A stretch of 30,639 bases of DNA. Origin: DATMMS01 sp036824145. GTDB lineage: Bacteria > Chloroflexota > Dormibacteria > DASZGP01. The notes beneath the pieces are model-generated. The model had not been told where the DNA came from. It was given only the letters and a program-made list of their open reading frames with translations, and made no database searches. How positions within the stretch are numbered: position 1 is the first letter of the stretch; each line of letters opens with the position of its first letter. Below, in pieces: positions 1-7,249 of the stretch. Location of the stretch: positions 1 to 30,639 of the forward strand of contig DAITAT010000018.1 in assembly GCA_036824145.1 (NCBI GenBank). The letters are read 5' to 3'. Position numbers and translations under genes: made by a program.

Positions 1-305
1 TCGAGCCCGCATCCCCGCCGCCGGTCGAGGCGCCGGCCAACCTGCAGACCAGCGGTCCCGGCGACACGCCGGCCACCGGGGTCGCGGGAGCTCTGGGTGC
101 GGGTATGCCCTCACCGGCGCCGGCGGGCAACGGCGCAAACTCTCAGCCGTCACCGGTGCGCGCCGGCGTCGCCGCGGGTACCGCCGAGGCCGCCCGCGGA
201 GGCGCGACCGCCGCCGCCATCGGCAATCGCCCCGGCAAGGTGGGCAGGAACGACCCCTGTCCGTGCGGCTCAGGAAAGAAGTACAAACGCTGCCACGGCA
301 GGTAA
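1..305 (+). CDS. secA: SecA preprotein translocase ATPase, C-terminal end only (5' truncated by window)
   Basis: The reading frame is open from base 3 and ends in TAA at 303-305. What is visible is a long Pro/Ala/Gly-rich linker and then the SEC-C zinc-binding tail, GRNDPCPCGSGKKYKRCHG, with the C-x-C-x8-C-H ligands. In SecA this tail follows the helical scaffold domain, binds zinc and contacts SecB, ribosomes or lipids. SecA drives protein export through SecYEG at the inner face of the membrane. SEC-C tails also occur on unrelated small proteins, so the call rests on the tail plus a linker typical of SecA and on prfB nearby, a frequent secA neighbour. The motor domains lie outside the window. 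An ATG at 105 exists in frame, but the frame continues upstream, so it is not taken as the start. Confidence 0.8.
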   Translation, partial: EPASPPPVEAPANLQTSGPGDTPATGVAGALGAGMPSPAPAGNGANSQPSPVRAGVAAGTAEAARGGATAAAIGNRPGKVGRNDPCPCGSGKKYKRCHGR

Positions 306-321
306 TCTCTCGCCGAGAAGC

Positions 322-1647
322 CTAGGTCACACCGCCGCGGACGGCGGCGTGTCCGCGCTCTGCTCGGGTACGGGGGGGCAAGGCCGCGCACAGTGAAGCG
401 AAGGTCAGCGTAATCAGCAGGATCCCGGTGCTGGGGAGGCCGGCGTAGTCGACGCGTGGGGCGATCCCCGCCAGCAGGACGGAGAGCACCAGCCGCGCCG
501 GGCTGGCGATGGCCCACAGGACCAGCGTGACTCGGGAAAGCACGTTGAGGGGCATGCTGGCCACCAACAGCAGGGGTATCGCGGCCAGAAACAGGTCGTT
601 GAAATGCAAATACGGGCATAGTCCGAGCGCCACCGCTTGGGCCATCGCCAGCCCCAGGAGGGGGGTCTCGCGAAGCCCCATCATGAGGTCACCAAATCGT
701 AGTGCGATGAGCAGGATGGCGGCCAGGACAAGCATCGAAAGACCCATTGAAACAGGAGTCGACAGGCTGCCGAGCCACAGCGCGGGGAGGCTGGCCAGGC
801 CGGACATGTTGGTCGAGAAGACCGTCACGCCCTGCGACGAGTTCAGCGCGGACGCATATCCGAAGAGCGCGCCGCCCCAGCTGGCCAAAGCGTTGGTCCC
901 AGTGATCATGGTCTGCAAGACCAGGAGGCCGGTGGTCGCCGCTGTCAGGCCGATGGCGGCCTTGATCCTGGGGCCGATCTGTGCGGCTGGCGCTGCCAGG
1001 ATCAGGGCTGCCGCGATAGGCAATCCAACCGACGGCTTCAACCAGCACACCGAGAGGGCGGCGCCGGCCAGGACCGGTCGCTGCCTGGTCCAGAGGAGCA
1101 GACCGGTCGACCACGAGAGGAGCAGCAGCGTACTGATGTTGCCTACGAACAGAGCCAGCAGCATCGGCGAGCAGGTGATGAGGAAGACCAGGGGCAGCGA
1201 CCGTCCACGCCAGCGCATCGCCTCCAGGAGTGCCAATAGGGCGATCACTCCGCCGGCGGCCGTGATCGACAGCCAGAGCAGGTGGAAGACGGTCTTGGGG
1301 AGCGGAGCGATCAGCTTCAGCGCGGCGGCGAAAAGCGGGGGGTTGGCGAAAGTCGTGTGGCTGAAGCCCCCGGCGCCTGGGTGAGGTGCGCCGTAGAGTC
1401 GGTCCTCCTCGGCAAAAAGCTGGCCGGGGTTGTACACGTCGCCGCCCTGTCGGCTGACGTTGCCGGCGGCGTAGTAGACATTCGCGTCCTGACCGACCTG
1501 GGACCACCAGACCGGCGAGAAGGTCCAGGCGGCGAAGGCTGCGCTGATGACCAACAACACGGCGGTCCATCGCCGCGGGCGCCAGCTTAAAGCATGGCTC
1601 GCAGGCTCCGGGTAGTTGGCCGCCACGGCGCCATTCTGCTGGGGCAT
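322..1647 (-). CDS. GT87-like polytopic membrane glycosyltransferase (copy A)
   Basis: The protein has 441 residues with about ten hydrophobic segments. The N-terminal loop after the first helix contains GQDANVYYAAG...GGDVYNP, the acidic-plus-PY/VYNP pattern of GT87 (DUF2029) enzymes, which use polyprenyl-phosphate-linked sugars on the outer membrane face. A GN(I/P)STLLLL segment and an LKPSVGLPIA helix match the family's internal motifs. The ATG at 1647 was chosen because GGGAG lies about 10 nt upstream and it opens 32 nt after the upstream gene on the same strand; the open frame continues further but overlaps that gene. It is probably co-transcribed with the gene at 1680-2960. It resembles the gene at 4165-5448 closely, indicating duplication. 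Substrate is unknown; mannosyl transfer to a lipid or glycan is the usual family guess. It converges on secA. Confidence 0.72.
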   Translation of the reverse strand: MPQQNGAVAANYPEPASHALSWRPRRWTAVLLVISAAFAAWTFSPVWWSQVGQDANVYYAAGNVSRQGGDVYNPGQLFAEEDRLYGAPHPGAGGFSHTTFANPPLFAAALKLIAPLPKTVFHLLWLSITAAGGVIALLALLEAMRWRGRSLPLVFLITCSPMLLALFVGNISTLLLLSWSTGLLLWTRQRPVLAGAALSVCWLKPSVGLPIAAALILAAPAAQIGPRIKAAIGLTAATTGLLVLQTMITGTNALASWGGALFGYASALNSSQGVTVFSTNMSGLASLPALWLGSLSTPVSMGLSMLVLAAILLIALRFGDLMMGLRETPLLGLAMAQAVALGLCPYLHFNDLFLAAIPLLLVASMPLNVLSRVTLVLWAIASPARLVLSVLLAGIAPRVDYAGLPSTGILLITLTFASLCAALPPRTRAERGHAAVRGGVT

Positions 1648-1679
1648 CCAGCTCGCTCTCCCGCGCGCCAGCGCCGTCG

Positions 1680-2960
1680 CTAGATCGCGGGGTGCGGCTG
1701 GTCCGCTCTGAGTCGGGCCAGCACGTCCAGCGACGCCAGCCACAGCAACACCGCTCCCACCAGGTTGACACTGGTGACGACCAGGAAGGCGGCGGCCCCA
1801 AGCAAGGACCCGCGGTTGATCCCAAAGGTTAGGAGCATGCCATCGCCGTACAGCCAGAGCAGCGGATAGGACGCCACCGCAAGCCACCATGCCCTGGTGC
1901 CAACGATCAGCGATGGCGCCAGCAGCGCGTACACCAGCAGTTCGTTGATGAGGTGATAGTTCCAGGTCAGGGCTGACGCTACTGGGATCACGGCTAGGAA
2001 GGCGGCAAAGGCGGCGGCTCGAAAGCGGGCGTCGTCGCGTCCGCGACACCCCCACCATGTGATCCCCACCGCCGCTGCCAGGATCAGGGTGTCGAGACCG
2101 TTGGTCAGCGACCAGGCGCTTCCGGTGGCGAGGATCTCGATTCGGATCAGGGCGCCGGGAAGAGAGACGTTGCCGGGGACGCCGGTGCCAGATGAGACGC
2201 GCGGCAGCACTTCGCGGAAATACTCCACGGTACTCGGCGTGAGCAGGTAGAGCAGGGCCAGGAGAACAACCCCTGAGACCGCCATCACGAGCAATCCGAC
2301 CGGCCGGCGGCGGTCCTGCCGGGTGCGCAGCAGGAGCGGCGCCATTGCCGCCGGCGAAACTCTGAGGACGCTTCCAATGGCAAGCGCCAGGCCCGCCCCG
2401 GCGCGGCCACCGCGTCGCACAAATGCGTGAGCACCGACGGCCAAGATCAGCAACAGCATCGTCCCCACCTGCTCGGCGTGGAGGCTCTGGTACAGCGGCA
2501 GGAAGAAGAGGGAGGCGGCCGCCAGCAGGGGCCCGGCGCCCCGAGACAACCACCGAGCCACGGTGCGGTAGGCGATGATCGCGGCGCCCAGAAGCATCAG
2601 GTGGCTCAGGCCGACCCAGATCAGAGCCGCGGTGGTTTCGTCCAGCTGCGCCAGGGGCCGGAGCAGCTCGGCCAGCAGGGGCGGGTAGATGTAGCCGCCA
2701 AGGCACCAGTGGTGGCCGGGGCAGGCGGTCAGGAAGGCAGTGTAGGGGCTGTGACCGAGGTTGAGCTGGACGGCGGCGTTGTAGAACTGGGGAAAGTCCT
2801 GGAACGGGGTTTCCTGGCGAATCAGCAGGACCTGGACCACGGCACGCCCGAGGTAGAGCAGCAACCCCAGCAGCGCGGTGAAGTAGGCCAGCCGCCAGCG
2901 GACGTGGAGCCAGTGGCGAAGGCCGTCTGGGGCAGCGTTGTCGACGGTCGCCTCAGTCAC
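1680..2960 (-). CDS. GT87-like polytopic membrane glycosyltransferase (copy B)
   Basis: The protein has 426 residues from a GTG at 2960. An N-terminal helix (YFTALLGLLLYLGRAVVQVL) is followed by the GT87 loop TPFQDFPQFYNAAVQLNLG, SPYT and YIYPPLLAELL, then roughly nine more helices. These are the most recognisable GT87/DUF2029 motifs in the window. The frame extends to an ATG at 3029, but that would overlap the prfB leader. The GTG is preferred because TATCCT lies exactly 7 nt upstream, the leaderless pattern seen repeatedly here. The gene diverges from prfB with only 43 nt between the two proposed start codons. Function is inferred as transfer of a sugar from a polyprenyl phosphate donor in the membrane; acceptor unknown. 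Confidence 0.75.
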   Translation of the reverse strand: MTEATVDNAAPDGLRHWLHVRWRLAYFTALLGLLLYLGRAVVQVLLIRQETPFQDFPQFYNAAVQLNLGHSPYTAFLTACPGHHWCLGGYIYPPLLAELLRPLAQLDETTAALIWVGLSHLMLLGAAIIAYRTVARWLSRGAGPLLAAASLFFLPLYQSLHAEQVGTMLLLILAVGAHAFVRRGGRAGAGLALAIGSVLRVSPAAMAPLLLRTRQDRRRPVGLLVMAVSGVVLLALLYLLTPSTVEYFREVLPRVSSGTGVPGNVSLPGALIRIEILATGSAWSLTNGLDTLILAAAVGITWWGCRGRDDARFRAAAFAAFLAVIPVASALTWNYHLINELLVYALLAPSLIVGTRAWWLAVASYPLLWLYGDGMLLTFGINRGSLLGAAAFLVVTSVNLVGAVLLWLASLDVLARLRADQPHPAI

Positions 2961-2967
2961 GTTGCAG

Positions 2968-2973
2968 AGGATA
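2968..2973 (-). promoter_or_regulatory. -10 box for leaderless GT87 gene (copy B)
   Basis: On the minus strand this reads TATCCT, followed by 7 nt (CTGCAAC) and the GTG start at 2960. No Shine-Dalgarno sequence fits between. It is back to back with the prfB -10 box, so two divergent leaderless promoters share this gap. Confidence 0.6.
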
Positions 2974-2990
2974 GACCGAGGTCGCAGGAA

Positions 2991-2996
2991 TATACT
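2991..2996 (+). promoter_or_regulatory. -10 box for prfB
   Basis: TATACT is followed by 7 nt (CCCGCCC) and the ATG at 3004. The expected transcription start falls on or next to the start codon. No good -35 element is visible at 16-18 nt. Confidence 0.6.
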
Positions 2997-3003
2997 CCCG
3001 CCC

Positions 3004-4168
3004 ATGCACTCCGATCGCACGACGCCCAAGACAGAGCGCGAGAGCCCAGGCGCAGCGGAGCTGATGGCTCGCGCCGATGAGGCGTACCGGAGGGTTCAGC
3101 AGCTCAAGGAGCATCTTTGACCTGCCTGGACAGCGCGCCCGGCTGGCCGAGCTCGAACCCAGCCTGAACGACCCCAAGCTCTGGGACGACCCGCGGGCGG
3201 CCCAGCGGCTGACGCAGGAGGCCTCCGGCCTTGGCAACCGCGTCGATGAGCTCGAGGGGCTCGATCGGGATGCAATCGAAGCCAGGGAACTGCTCGAGAT
3301 CCTCGCCACCGAACCTGACGATGCGATGAGCCGAGAGATCGCCGTCGACCTCGACGGCCTCGAAGCGCGGCTGGGTCGCAAGGAACTCGATGTCCTCTTC
3401 AGCGATCCCTACGCCGATAACCCGGCCCTGGTGTCGTTGTCGGCGGGCGCCGGCGGCGTCGACGCCCAGGACTGGGCGGAGATGCTGATGCAGATGTACC
3501 AACGCTGGGCCTCGGCGCGCGGATTCAGGGTCGACATCCTGGAGGTGACCCCGGGCGAGGAAGCCGGCATCAAGGGGGCCACCCTGCTGATCACCGGGGA
3601 GCGAGCCTACGGGTGGATGAAGGGCGAGCGCGGCATCCACCGGCTGGTCCGTCTCTCGCCGTACGACTCTGCGCATCGGCGTCACACCTCCTTCGCGAGA
3701 GTCGAGGTGGTGCCCGAGCTTGACGACGCATCCGAGGCTGATATCGAGATCGACGAGAAGGAGCTGCGCATCGATACCTATCGCTCCAGTGGCGCGGGCG
3801 GCCAGCACGTCAACAAAACCTCGTCGGCGATCCGGATCACCCACCTCGCCACCGGGCTGGTGGTCAGCTGCCAGAACGAGCGCTCCCAGCACCAGAACCG
3901 AGAGGTGGCGATGAAGGTTCTCCGGAGCAAGCTGGCGGCCCTCGCGCACGAACAGCATCTGGACCACATCCAGGAGCTCAGGGGCGAGCACGTCAAGGCC
4001 GAGTGGGGCAGCCAGATCCGATCCTATGTCCTGCAGCCCTACACCCAGGTAAAGGACCACCGCACCGGCTTCGAGGTTGGCAATGCGGCGGGCGTCCTCG
4101 ACGGCGACCTCGACGGCCTGATGGAGAGCGACCTCCGCTGGGAGGCGACCCGGGCCGCTTCCGACTAG
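3004..4168 (+). CDS. prfB: Peptide chain release factor 2, with programmed +1 frameshift
   Basis: RF2 recognises UGA/UAA stop codons and triggers peptidyl-tRNA hydrolysis. Zero-frame translation from ATG 3004 runs 38 codons to an in-frame TGA at 3118-3120. Skipping T3118 joins it to the long frame 3119-4168, giving about 387 residues in all, slightly longer than E. coli RF2 (365). The catalytic loop GAGGQHVNKTSSAIRITH holds the GGQ motif. The stop-recognition tripeptide region reads RLSPYDSAHRRHTSF: SPY where RF2 usually has SPF. ATG 3004 is preferred because of the TATACT box 7 nt upstream; ATG 3064 (MARADEAYRR) is an alternative with GGAG only 3 nt away. Expression should be autoregulated: scarce RF2 lets ribosomes shift and make more. 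Its stop overlaps the convergent GT87 stop in a shared CTAG. Confidence 0.95.
3106..3121 (+). promoter_or_regulatory. prfB programmed +1 frameshift signal
   Basis: AAGGAG (3106-3111) acts as an internal Shine-Dalgarno. It is followed by one codon (CAT), then CTT TGA C (3115-3121). This is the classic RF2 recoding site: SD-like element three bases before the slippery CTT, and a TGA followed by C. The frames on both sides are real RF2 sequence, so the shift is needed to make the protein. Confidence 0.95.
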
Positions 4169-5448
4169 ACCGGGGCGGCCGCCGGCTGGGTGGGGGCAGC
4201 CGGCGTGGATGCAGCTTTGGGCCTGAGGGTCACCAGCGCCACCGCGGTGAGGACGCCGAGGGCGAGGCCGAATCCCGACACCGTGGGGGTGCCACCGCCA
4301 CCCAACGCGGCAACCAGGGCGCCGGCGGCGAGGGCGATGACGGAGCCGAGGCCCCAAAGGACGAGCACCACGCGGGAGAGGGAGCTCAGAGGCTGCGAGG
4401 CGATGACCAGGACCGGGAGGGCCTCCAGGACGAGGTCGTTGAGGTGGACGTAGGGGGTCACCACCAGGGCCAGCGCCGTCAGCGTCGCGAGCCCGCAGAG
4501 GCTGTCGGGACGCCCGGCCCCGAAGAGGCCGCGGCGGTGCGCCACCAGCAGGAGGGCGCCCGCAAGCAGCGCCGCCGCGGCCACGGCGATGGGCAGCGAT
4601 GTCCGATCCAGCAGCAGTGCGGGCAGCCCGGCGAGGCAGCACTGGCCGGCCACCTTCGACTGGCCGGGGTCGAGCGTGGCGGTGAACTCGAAGAGCGATC
4701 CCAACCAGCGCGCCGTCTCGGCGGCGCCCGCGACGGCGATGTTGACGGCGGCGAAGGCCGCCGTCCCCAAGCCGAAACTGGCGACCAGGATGCGCCTGGG
4801 GGCGGGGCCGGCCACCAGCACCGCCACCGCCACCGGGATGCCAACCGGGGGCTTGATCCAGCCGACCGCCAAAAGACTCCCCGCCAGGATGGCGCGGTTC
4901 CGGCACGCCGCCAGCAGCGCGCCGCCCCAGGCCGCCAGTAACAACGTCGACGGGTTGCCGCTGACCAGGACCAGGGTGGTGGCCGGTGAGACGACGAGGA
5001 GGACCCTGACCAGCCATCGGTTGCGCCAGGCCAGCGCCACCAGGATCAGCTCCATGCCCAGCAGCCCCAGCGCCAGCAGGATGGCAAAGTTGGACCAGTA
5101 GAAGCCGCGGTCTCCAAGGGGGACGAAAGCTTCCCACGCCCTGGTCATCGCCGGGGGGTAATGGTAGGGGTTGGCGCTATAGCCTGAGGCGGCGCTGGGC
5201 GGTCCCGCGGCGGCGTCGATCCGAGACTCCTCGGCCGTCAGCTGGGCGAAGTTGTAGGGGTCGCCACCAGTGCCCTCGAGTCGGGCGGCCGCGTAGAAGG
5301 CGCGGCTGTCGCCCCCCAGGCGGTCCCAGAACACCGGCGAGACAAGCCACAGCGATACCAGCACGCTGATCAACAACAGCGAGGCGGTCAGCAGCCCCGG
5401 GGACCAGCTCAGTGAACGGCCGGCAGGACGATCGGCGGTTGCCGTCAC
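4165..5448 (-). CDS. GT87-like polytopic membrane glycosyltransferase (copy C)
   Basis: The protein has 427 residues from GTG 5448, with about ten hydrophobic helices. The first helix (LLLISVLVSLWLVSPVFW) is followed by GGDSRAFYAAARLEGTGG, DPYNFAQLTAEESR and a YHYPPAMTR segment, then GNPSTLLLAAWG and a WIKPPVGIPVAVAVLVA helix. These match copy A almost step for step, so A and C are paralogues. The GTG start is favoured by TAGAAT exactly 7 nt upstream. ATG 5457 (MLPVTATAD) overlaps that box, and the frame runs open to 5526. The gene lies antisense between prfB and ftsE. Likely an extracytoplasmic lipid-linked sugar transferase; substrate unknown. Confidence 0.73.
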   Translation of the reverse strand: MTATADRPAGRSLSWSPGLLTASLLLISVLVSLWLVSPVFWDRLGGDSRAFYAAARLEGTGGDPYNFAQLTAEESRIDAAAGPPSAASGYSANPYHYPPAMTRAWEAFVPLGDRGFYWSNFAILLALGLLGMELILVALAWRNRWLVRVLLVVSPATTLVLVSGNPSTLLLAAWGGALLAACRNRAILAGSLLAVGWIKPPVGIPVAVAVLVAGPAPRRILVASFGLGTAAFAAVNIAVAGAAETARWLGSLFEFTATLDPGQSKVAGQCCLAGLPALLLDRTSLPIAVAAAALLAGALLLVAHRRGLFGAGRPDSLCGLATLTALALVVTPYVHLNDLVLEALPVLVIASQPLSSLSRVVLVLWGLGSVIALAAGALVAALGGGGTPTVSGFGLALGVLTAVALVTLRPKAASTPAAPTQPAAAPV

Positions 5449-5455
5449 GGGCAAC

Positions 5456-5461
5456 ATTCTA
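5456..5461 (-). promoter_or_regulatory. -10 box for leaderless GT87 gene (copy C)
   Basis: On the minus strand TAGAAT is followed by 7 nt (GTTGCCC) and GTG at 5448. Same geometry as for copy B and prfB. Confidence 0.58.
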
Positions 5462-5498
5462 AGCTTCTTCGCCGTATTCGAGCTGAATACGCGGATGC

Positions 5499-5504
5499 TA
5501 TAGT
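5499..5504 (+). promoter_or_regulatory. Candidate -10 box for the ftsE operon, with a leader of about 95 nt
   Basis: TATAGT lies about 100 nt before the ftsE start. TTCGAG at 5477-5482 is a weak -35 at 16 nt spacing. The leader 5511-5605 can form GAGGC/GCCTC and GGCCGG/CCGGCC pairings that are mutually exclusive or nested. Unlike most promoters here, this one would give a long leader. Confidence 0.4.
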
Positions 5505-5607
5505 AGCGGGGTCCTGGAAAAGCCATGTCGAGGCCGGGATCGCCTCATTCGAACCGGCCTTTCGCAAGAGGCTGCCTCCCCGCTTTCAGACCGGGGTCAC
5601 GGAGATT

Positions 5608-6354
5608 TTGCTCACGTCATTACAACCCGAGACCAGGCTTGAAGTGGAGCCCATTGAGGCTCCGCTGATCAGCTTTCAAGGTGTCAGCAAGACGTACCCC
5701 AACGGCACCCAGGCGCTGCACGCGGTGAACCTGGCGATTCCGCGACAGGACTTCGTCTTCATAGTGGGTCCCAGCGGGGCGGGCAAATCAACCCTGGTCC
5801 GCCTTCTGATCCGCGAGGAGAAGGCGACCATCGGGCGGATCTACGTCGACGGCCAGGAGCTGGGGCGGCTGCGGCATCGCCACCTGCCCCACCTCCGTCG
5901 CAAGATCGGCATCGTATTCCAGGACTACAAGCTGCTGCCAAAGATGACAGTCTTCGAGAACGTCGAGTTCGGCTTGCGGGTCACCCGCGGGGTTGACCGC
6001 CTGACTCGAGCCAAGGTCGAGGAGGTGCTCAGCATCGTGGGTCTCCAGGGTACCGAGCGTAAGTTCCCGGACGAGCTTTCCGGCGGGCAGCAGCAGCGCA
6101 TCGCGATCGCCAGGGCGCTCAGCCAGGACCCCAAGATCTTCGTCGCCGACGAGCCCACCGGCAACCTCGACCCCGCGACCAGCTGGGAGATCCTGCAGCT
6201 GCTGCTCAACATCAACGAGCGTGGCGCCACGGTGGTGATGGCGACACACAACAAGGAGATCGTCGACGTGATGCGGCGGCGGGTCGTCGCCATCGACGGC
6301 GGCACAGTGGTTCGTGACGACGCCTCGGGCGGGTACCACGAGGATGTTAACTAG
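5608..6354 (+). CDS. ftsE: Cell division ATP-binding protein FtsE
   Basis: An ABC-type ATPase of 248 residues. Visible motifs in order: Walker A GPSGAGKST (about 54-62), Q-loop VFQDYKLL, signature LSGGQQQR, Walker B FVADEPTGNLD, and the H-loop ATHNKE. The aromatic DYKLL after the Q-loop is characteristic of FtsE. With FtsX it forms a membrane complex that couples ATP hydrolysis to activation of a cell-wall hydrolase at the divisome. The start is uncertain: TTG 5608 has GGAG only 3 nt upstream, while GTG 5644 has AGG about 7 nt upstream and leaves a normal N-terminus (EPIEAPLISFQGVSKTY). The 3' end overlaps ftsX by 11 nt, implying translational coupling. Confidence 0.95.
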   Translation: MLTSLQPETRLEVEPIEAPLISFQGVSKTYPNGTQALHAVNLAIPRQDFVFIVGPSGAGKSTLVRLLIREEKATIGRIYVDGQELGRLRHRHLPHLRRKIGIVFQDYKLLPKMTVFENVEFGLRVTRGVDRLTRAKVEEVLSIVGLQGTERKFPDELSGGQQQRIAIARALSQDPKIFVADEPTGNLDPATSWEILQLLLNINERGATVVMATHNKEIVDVMRRRVVAIDGGTVVRDDASGGYHEDVN

Positions 6355-7240
6355 CCATCTCTTTGCCCCCAAATCGGCGCTCCAGAACTTCTGGCGCAAC
6401 AAGGGCCTGTCGACTTTCGCGGTCTCGGTGATGTTCGTCGTGCTGATGATGACCGGCGTGTCGTTGATCCTCGGCCATTCCTTCAACCAGTCCATCGACA
6501 GCCTCAAGGGCAAGGCCAAGACGATCTCGATCTTCATCGCCGACACCACCCCGCTGATCAACGTGGCCAACCTCCAGAACCAGCTTCGCTCTGACTCCCG
6601 GGTGCAGTCGGTGACCTTCGTCGACAAGGCCAGCGCCCTGGCCAAGTACAAACAGGACCCGAGCATCCCGCCTGACATGATCACCAACCTCGAGGGCTAC
6701 AACCCGCTGCCGGCTTCGCTCGACGTGGACGTGAAGAACATCAACGACCTCGACGCCATCGCCAACGACGTCAAGAACCTCCCCCTCCTCGACAAGCAGG
6801 GGCCGACCAACTACCGCAAGGCGGTCATCGACAGGGTCGTGGTCTTCAGCCGGTTCATCGCCGCGGCGGGGATCGTCATCCTCATCAGCCTGACCGGGGT
6901 GGCGATCTTCATCATCATGATGTCGATCCGCACCGCCGTGTACGTGCGCCGGCAGGAGATCGAGGTCATGAAGCTGGTCGGTGCGACCGACTGGTTTGTG
7001 CGCGGGCCCTTCCTGCTGGAGGGCATGCTGGCGGGCGTGATCGCCTCCTTCGCGGCGGTGGTGGTGATCGCCATCGGTTACCAGCCGTTCGTCGACAAGG
7101 TGCGCAACGCGGTGCCGTTTCTCCCCGTCAGCTACGACGCCGCCTTCCTGGGCGAGCTCTGCCTGATCCTGGCCCTGGTCGGCATCGGGCTGGGGGCCGC
7201 CGGCAGCTACCTCGGTATGAGGAGATTCCTGCAGACGTAG
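6344..7240 (+). CDS. ftsX: Cell division protein FtsX
   Basis: The protein has 298 residues from ATG 6344. A short cytoplasmic N-terminus (KSALQNFWRNKGLS) leads into a first helix (about 20-40). An extracytoplasmic domain of about 120 residues follows, then three C-terminal helices with the family segment RRQEIEVMKLVGATDWFVRGPFLLEG. Length and topology fit FtsX, the permease-like partner of FtsE whose outer loop binds and activates a peptidoglycan hydrolase or its activator. An upstream in-frame GTG at 6314 lies deeper inside ftsE and is less likely. The next gene, 9 nt downstream, encodes a coiled-coil M23 protein, the expected partner. Confidence 0.95.
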   Translation: MLTSHLFAPKSALQNFWRNKGLSTFAVSVMFVVLMMTGVSLILGHSFNQSIDSLKGKAKTISIFIADTTPLINVANLQNQLRSDSRVQSVTFVDKASALAKYKQDPSIPPDMITNLEGYNPLPASLDVDVKNINDLDAIANDVKNLPLLDKQGPTNYRKAVIDRVVVFSRFIAAAGIVILISLTGVAIFIIMMSIRTAVYVRRQEIEVMKLVGATDWFVRGPFLLEGMLAGVIASFAAVVVIAIGYQPFVDKVRNAVPFLPVSYDAAFLGELCLILALVGIGLGAAGSYLGMRRFLQT

Positions 7241-7249
7241 GGCGGAACG

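Noticed and set aside
326..353. Hairpin ACAC-CGCCG / CGGCG-GTGT as secA terminator
   Set aside because: It has a 2-nt bulge, no T-run, and lies inside the 3' coding end of the GT87 copy A gene, so support is weak.
97..619. Open frames on both strands over the secA tail
   Set aside because: They are shadows in high-GC DNA; the SEC-C motif fixes the real frame.
1648..2706. Extension of the GT87 copy A frame upstream to 2706 (794 residues)
   Set aside because: The upstream part is low-complexity Arg/Gly/Pro sequence antiphase to the well-supported copy B gene. The ATG at 1647 with GGGAG explains the real start.
3104..5137. A 677-residue minus-strand frame across prfB
   Set aside because: Its composition is that of a shadow frame, and it covers the clear prfB and GT87 C genes.
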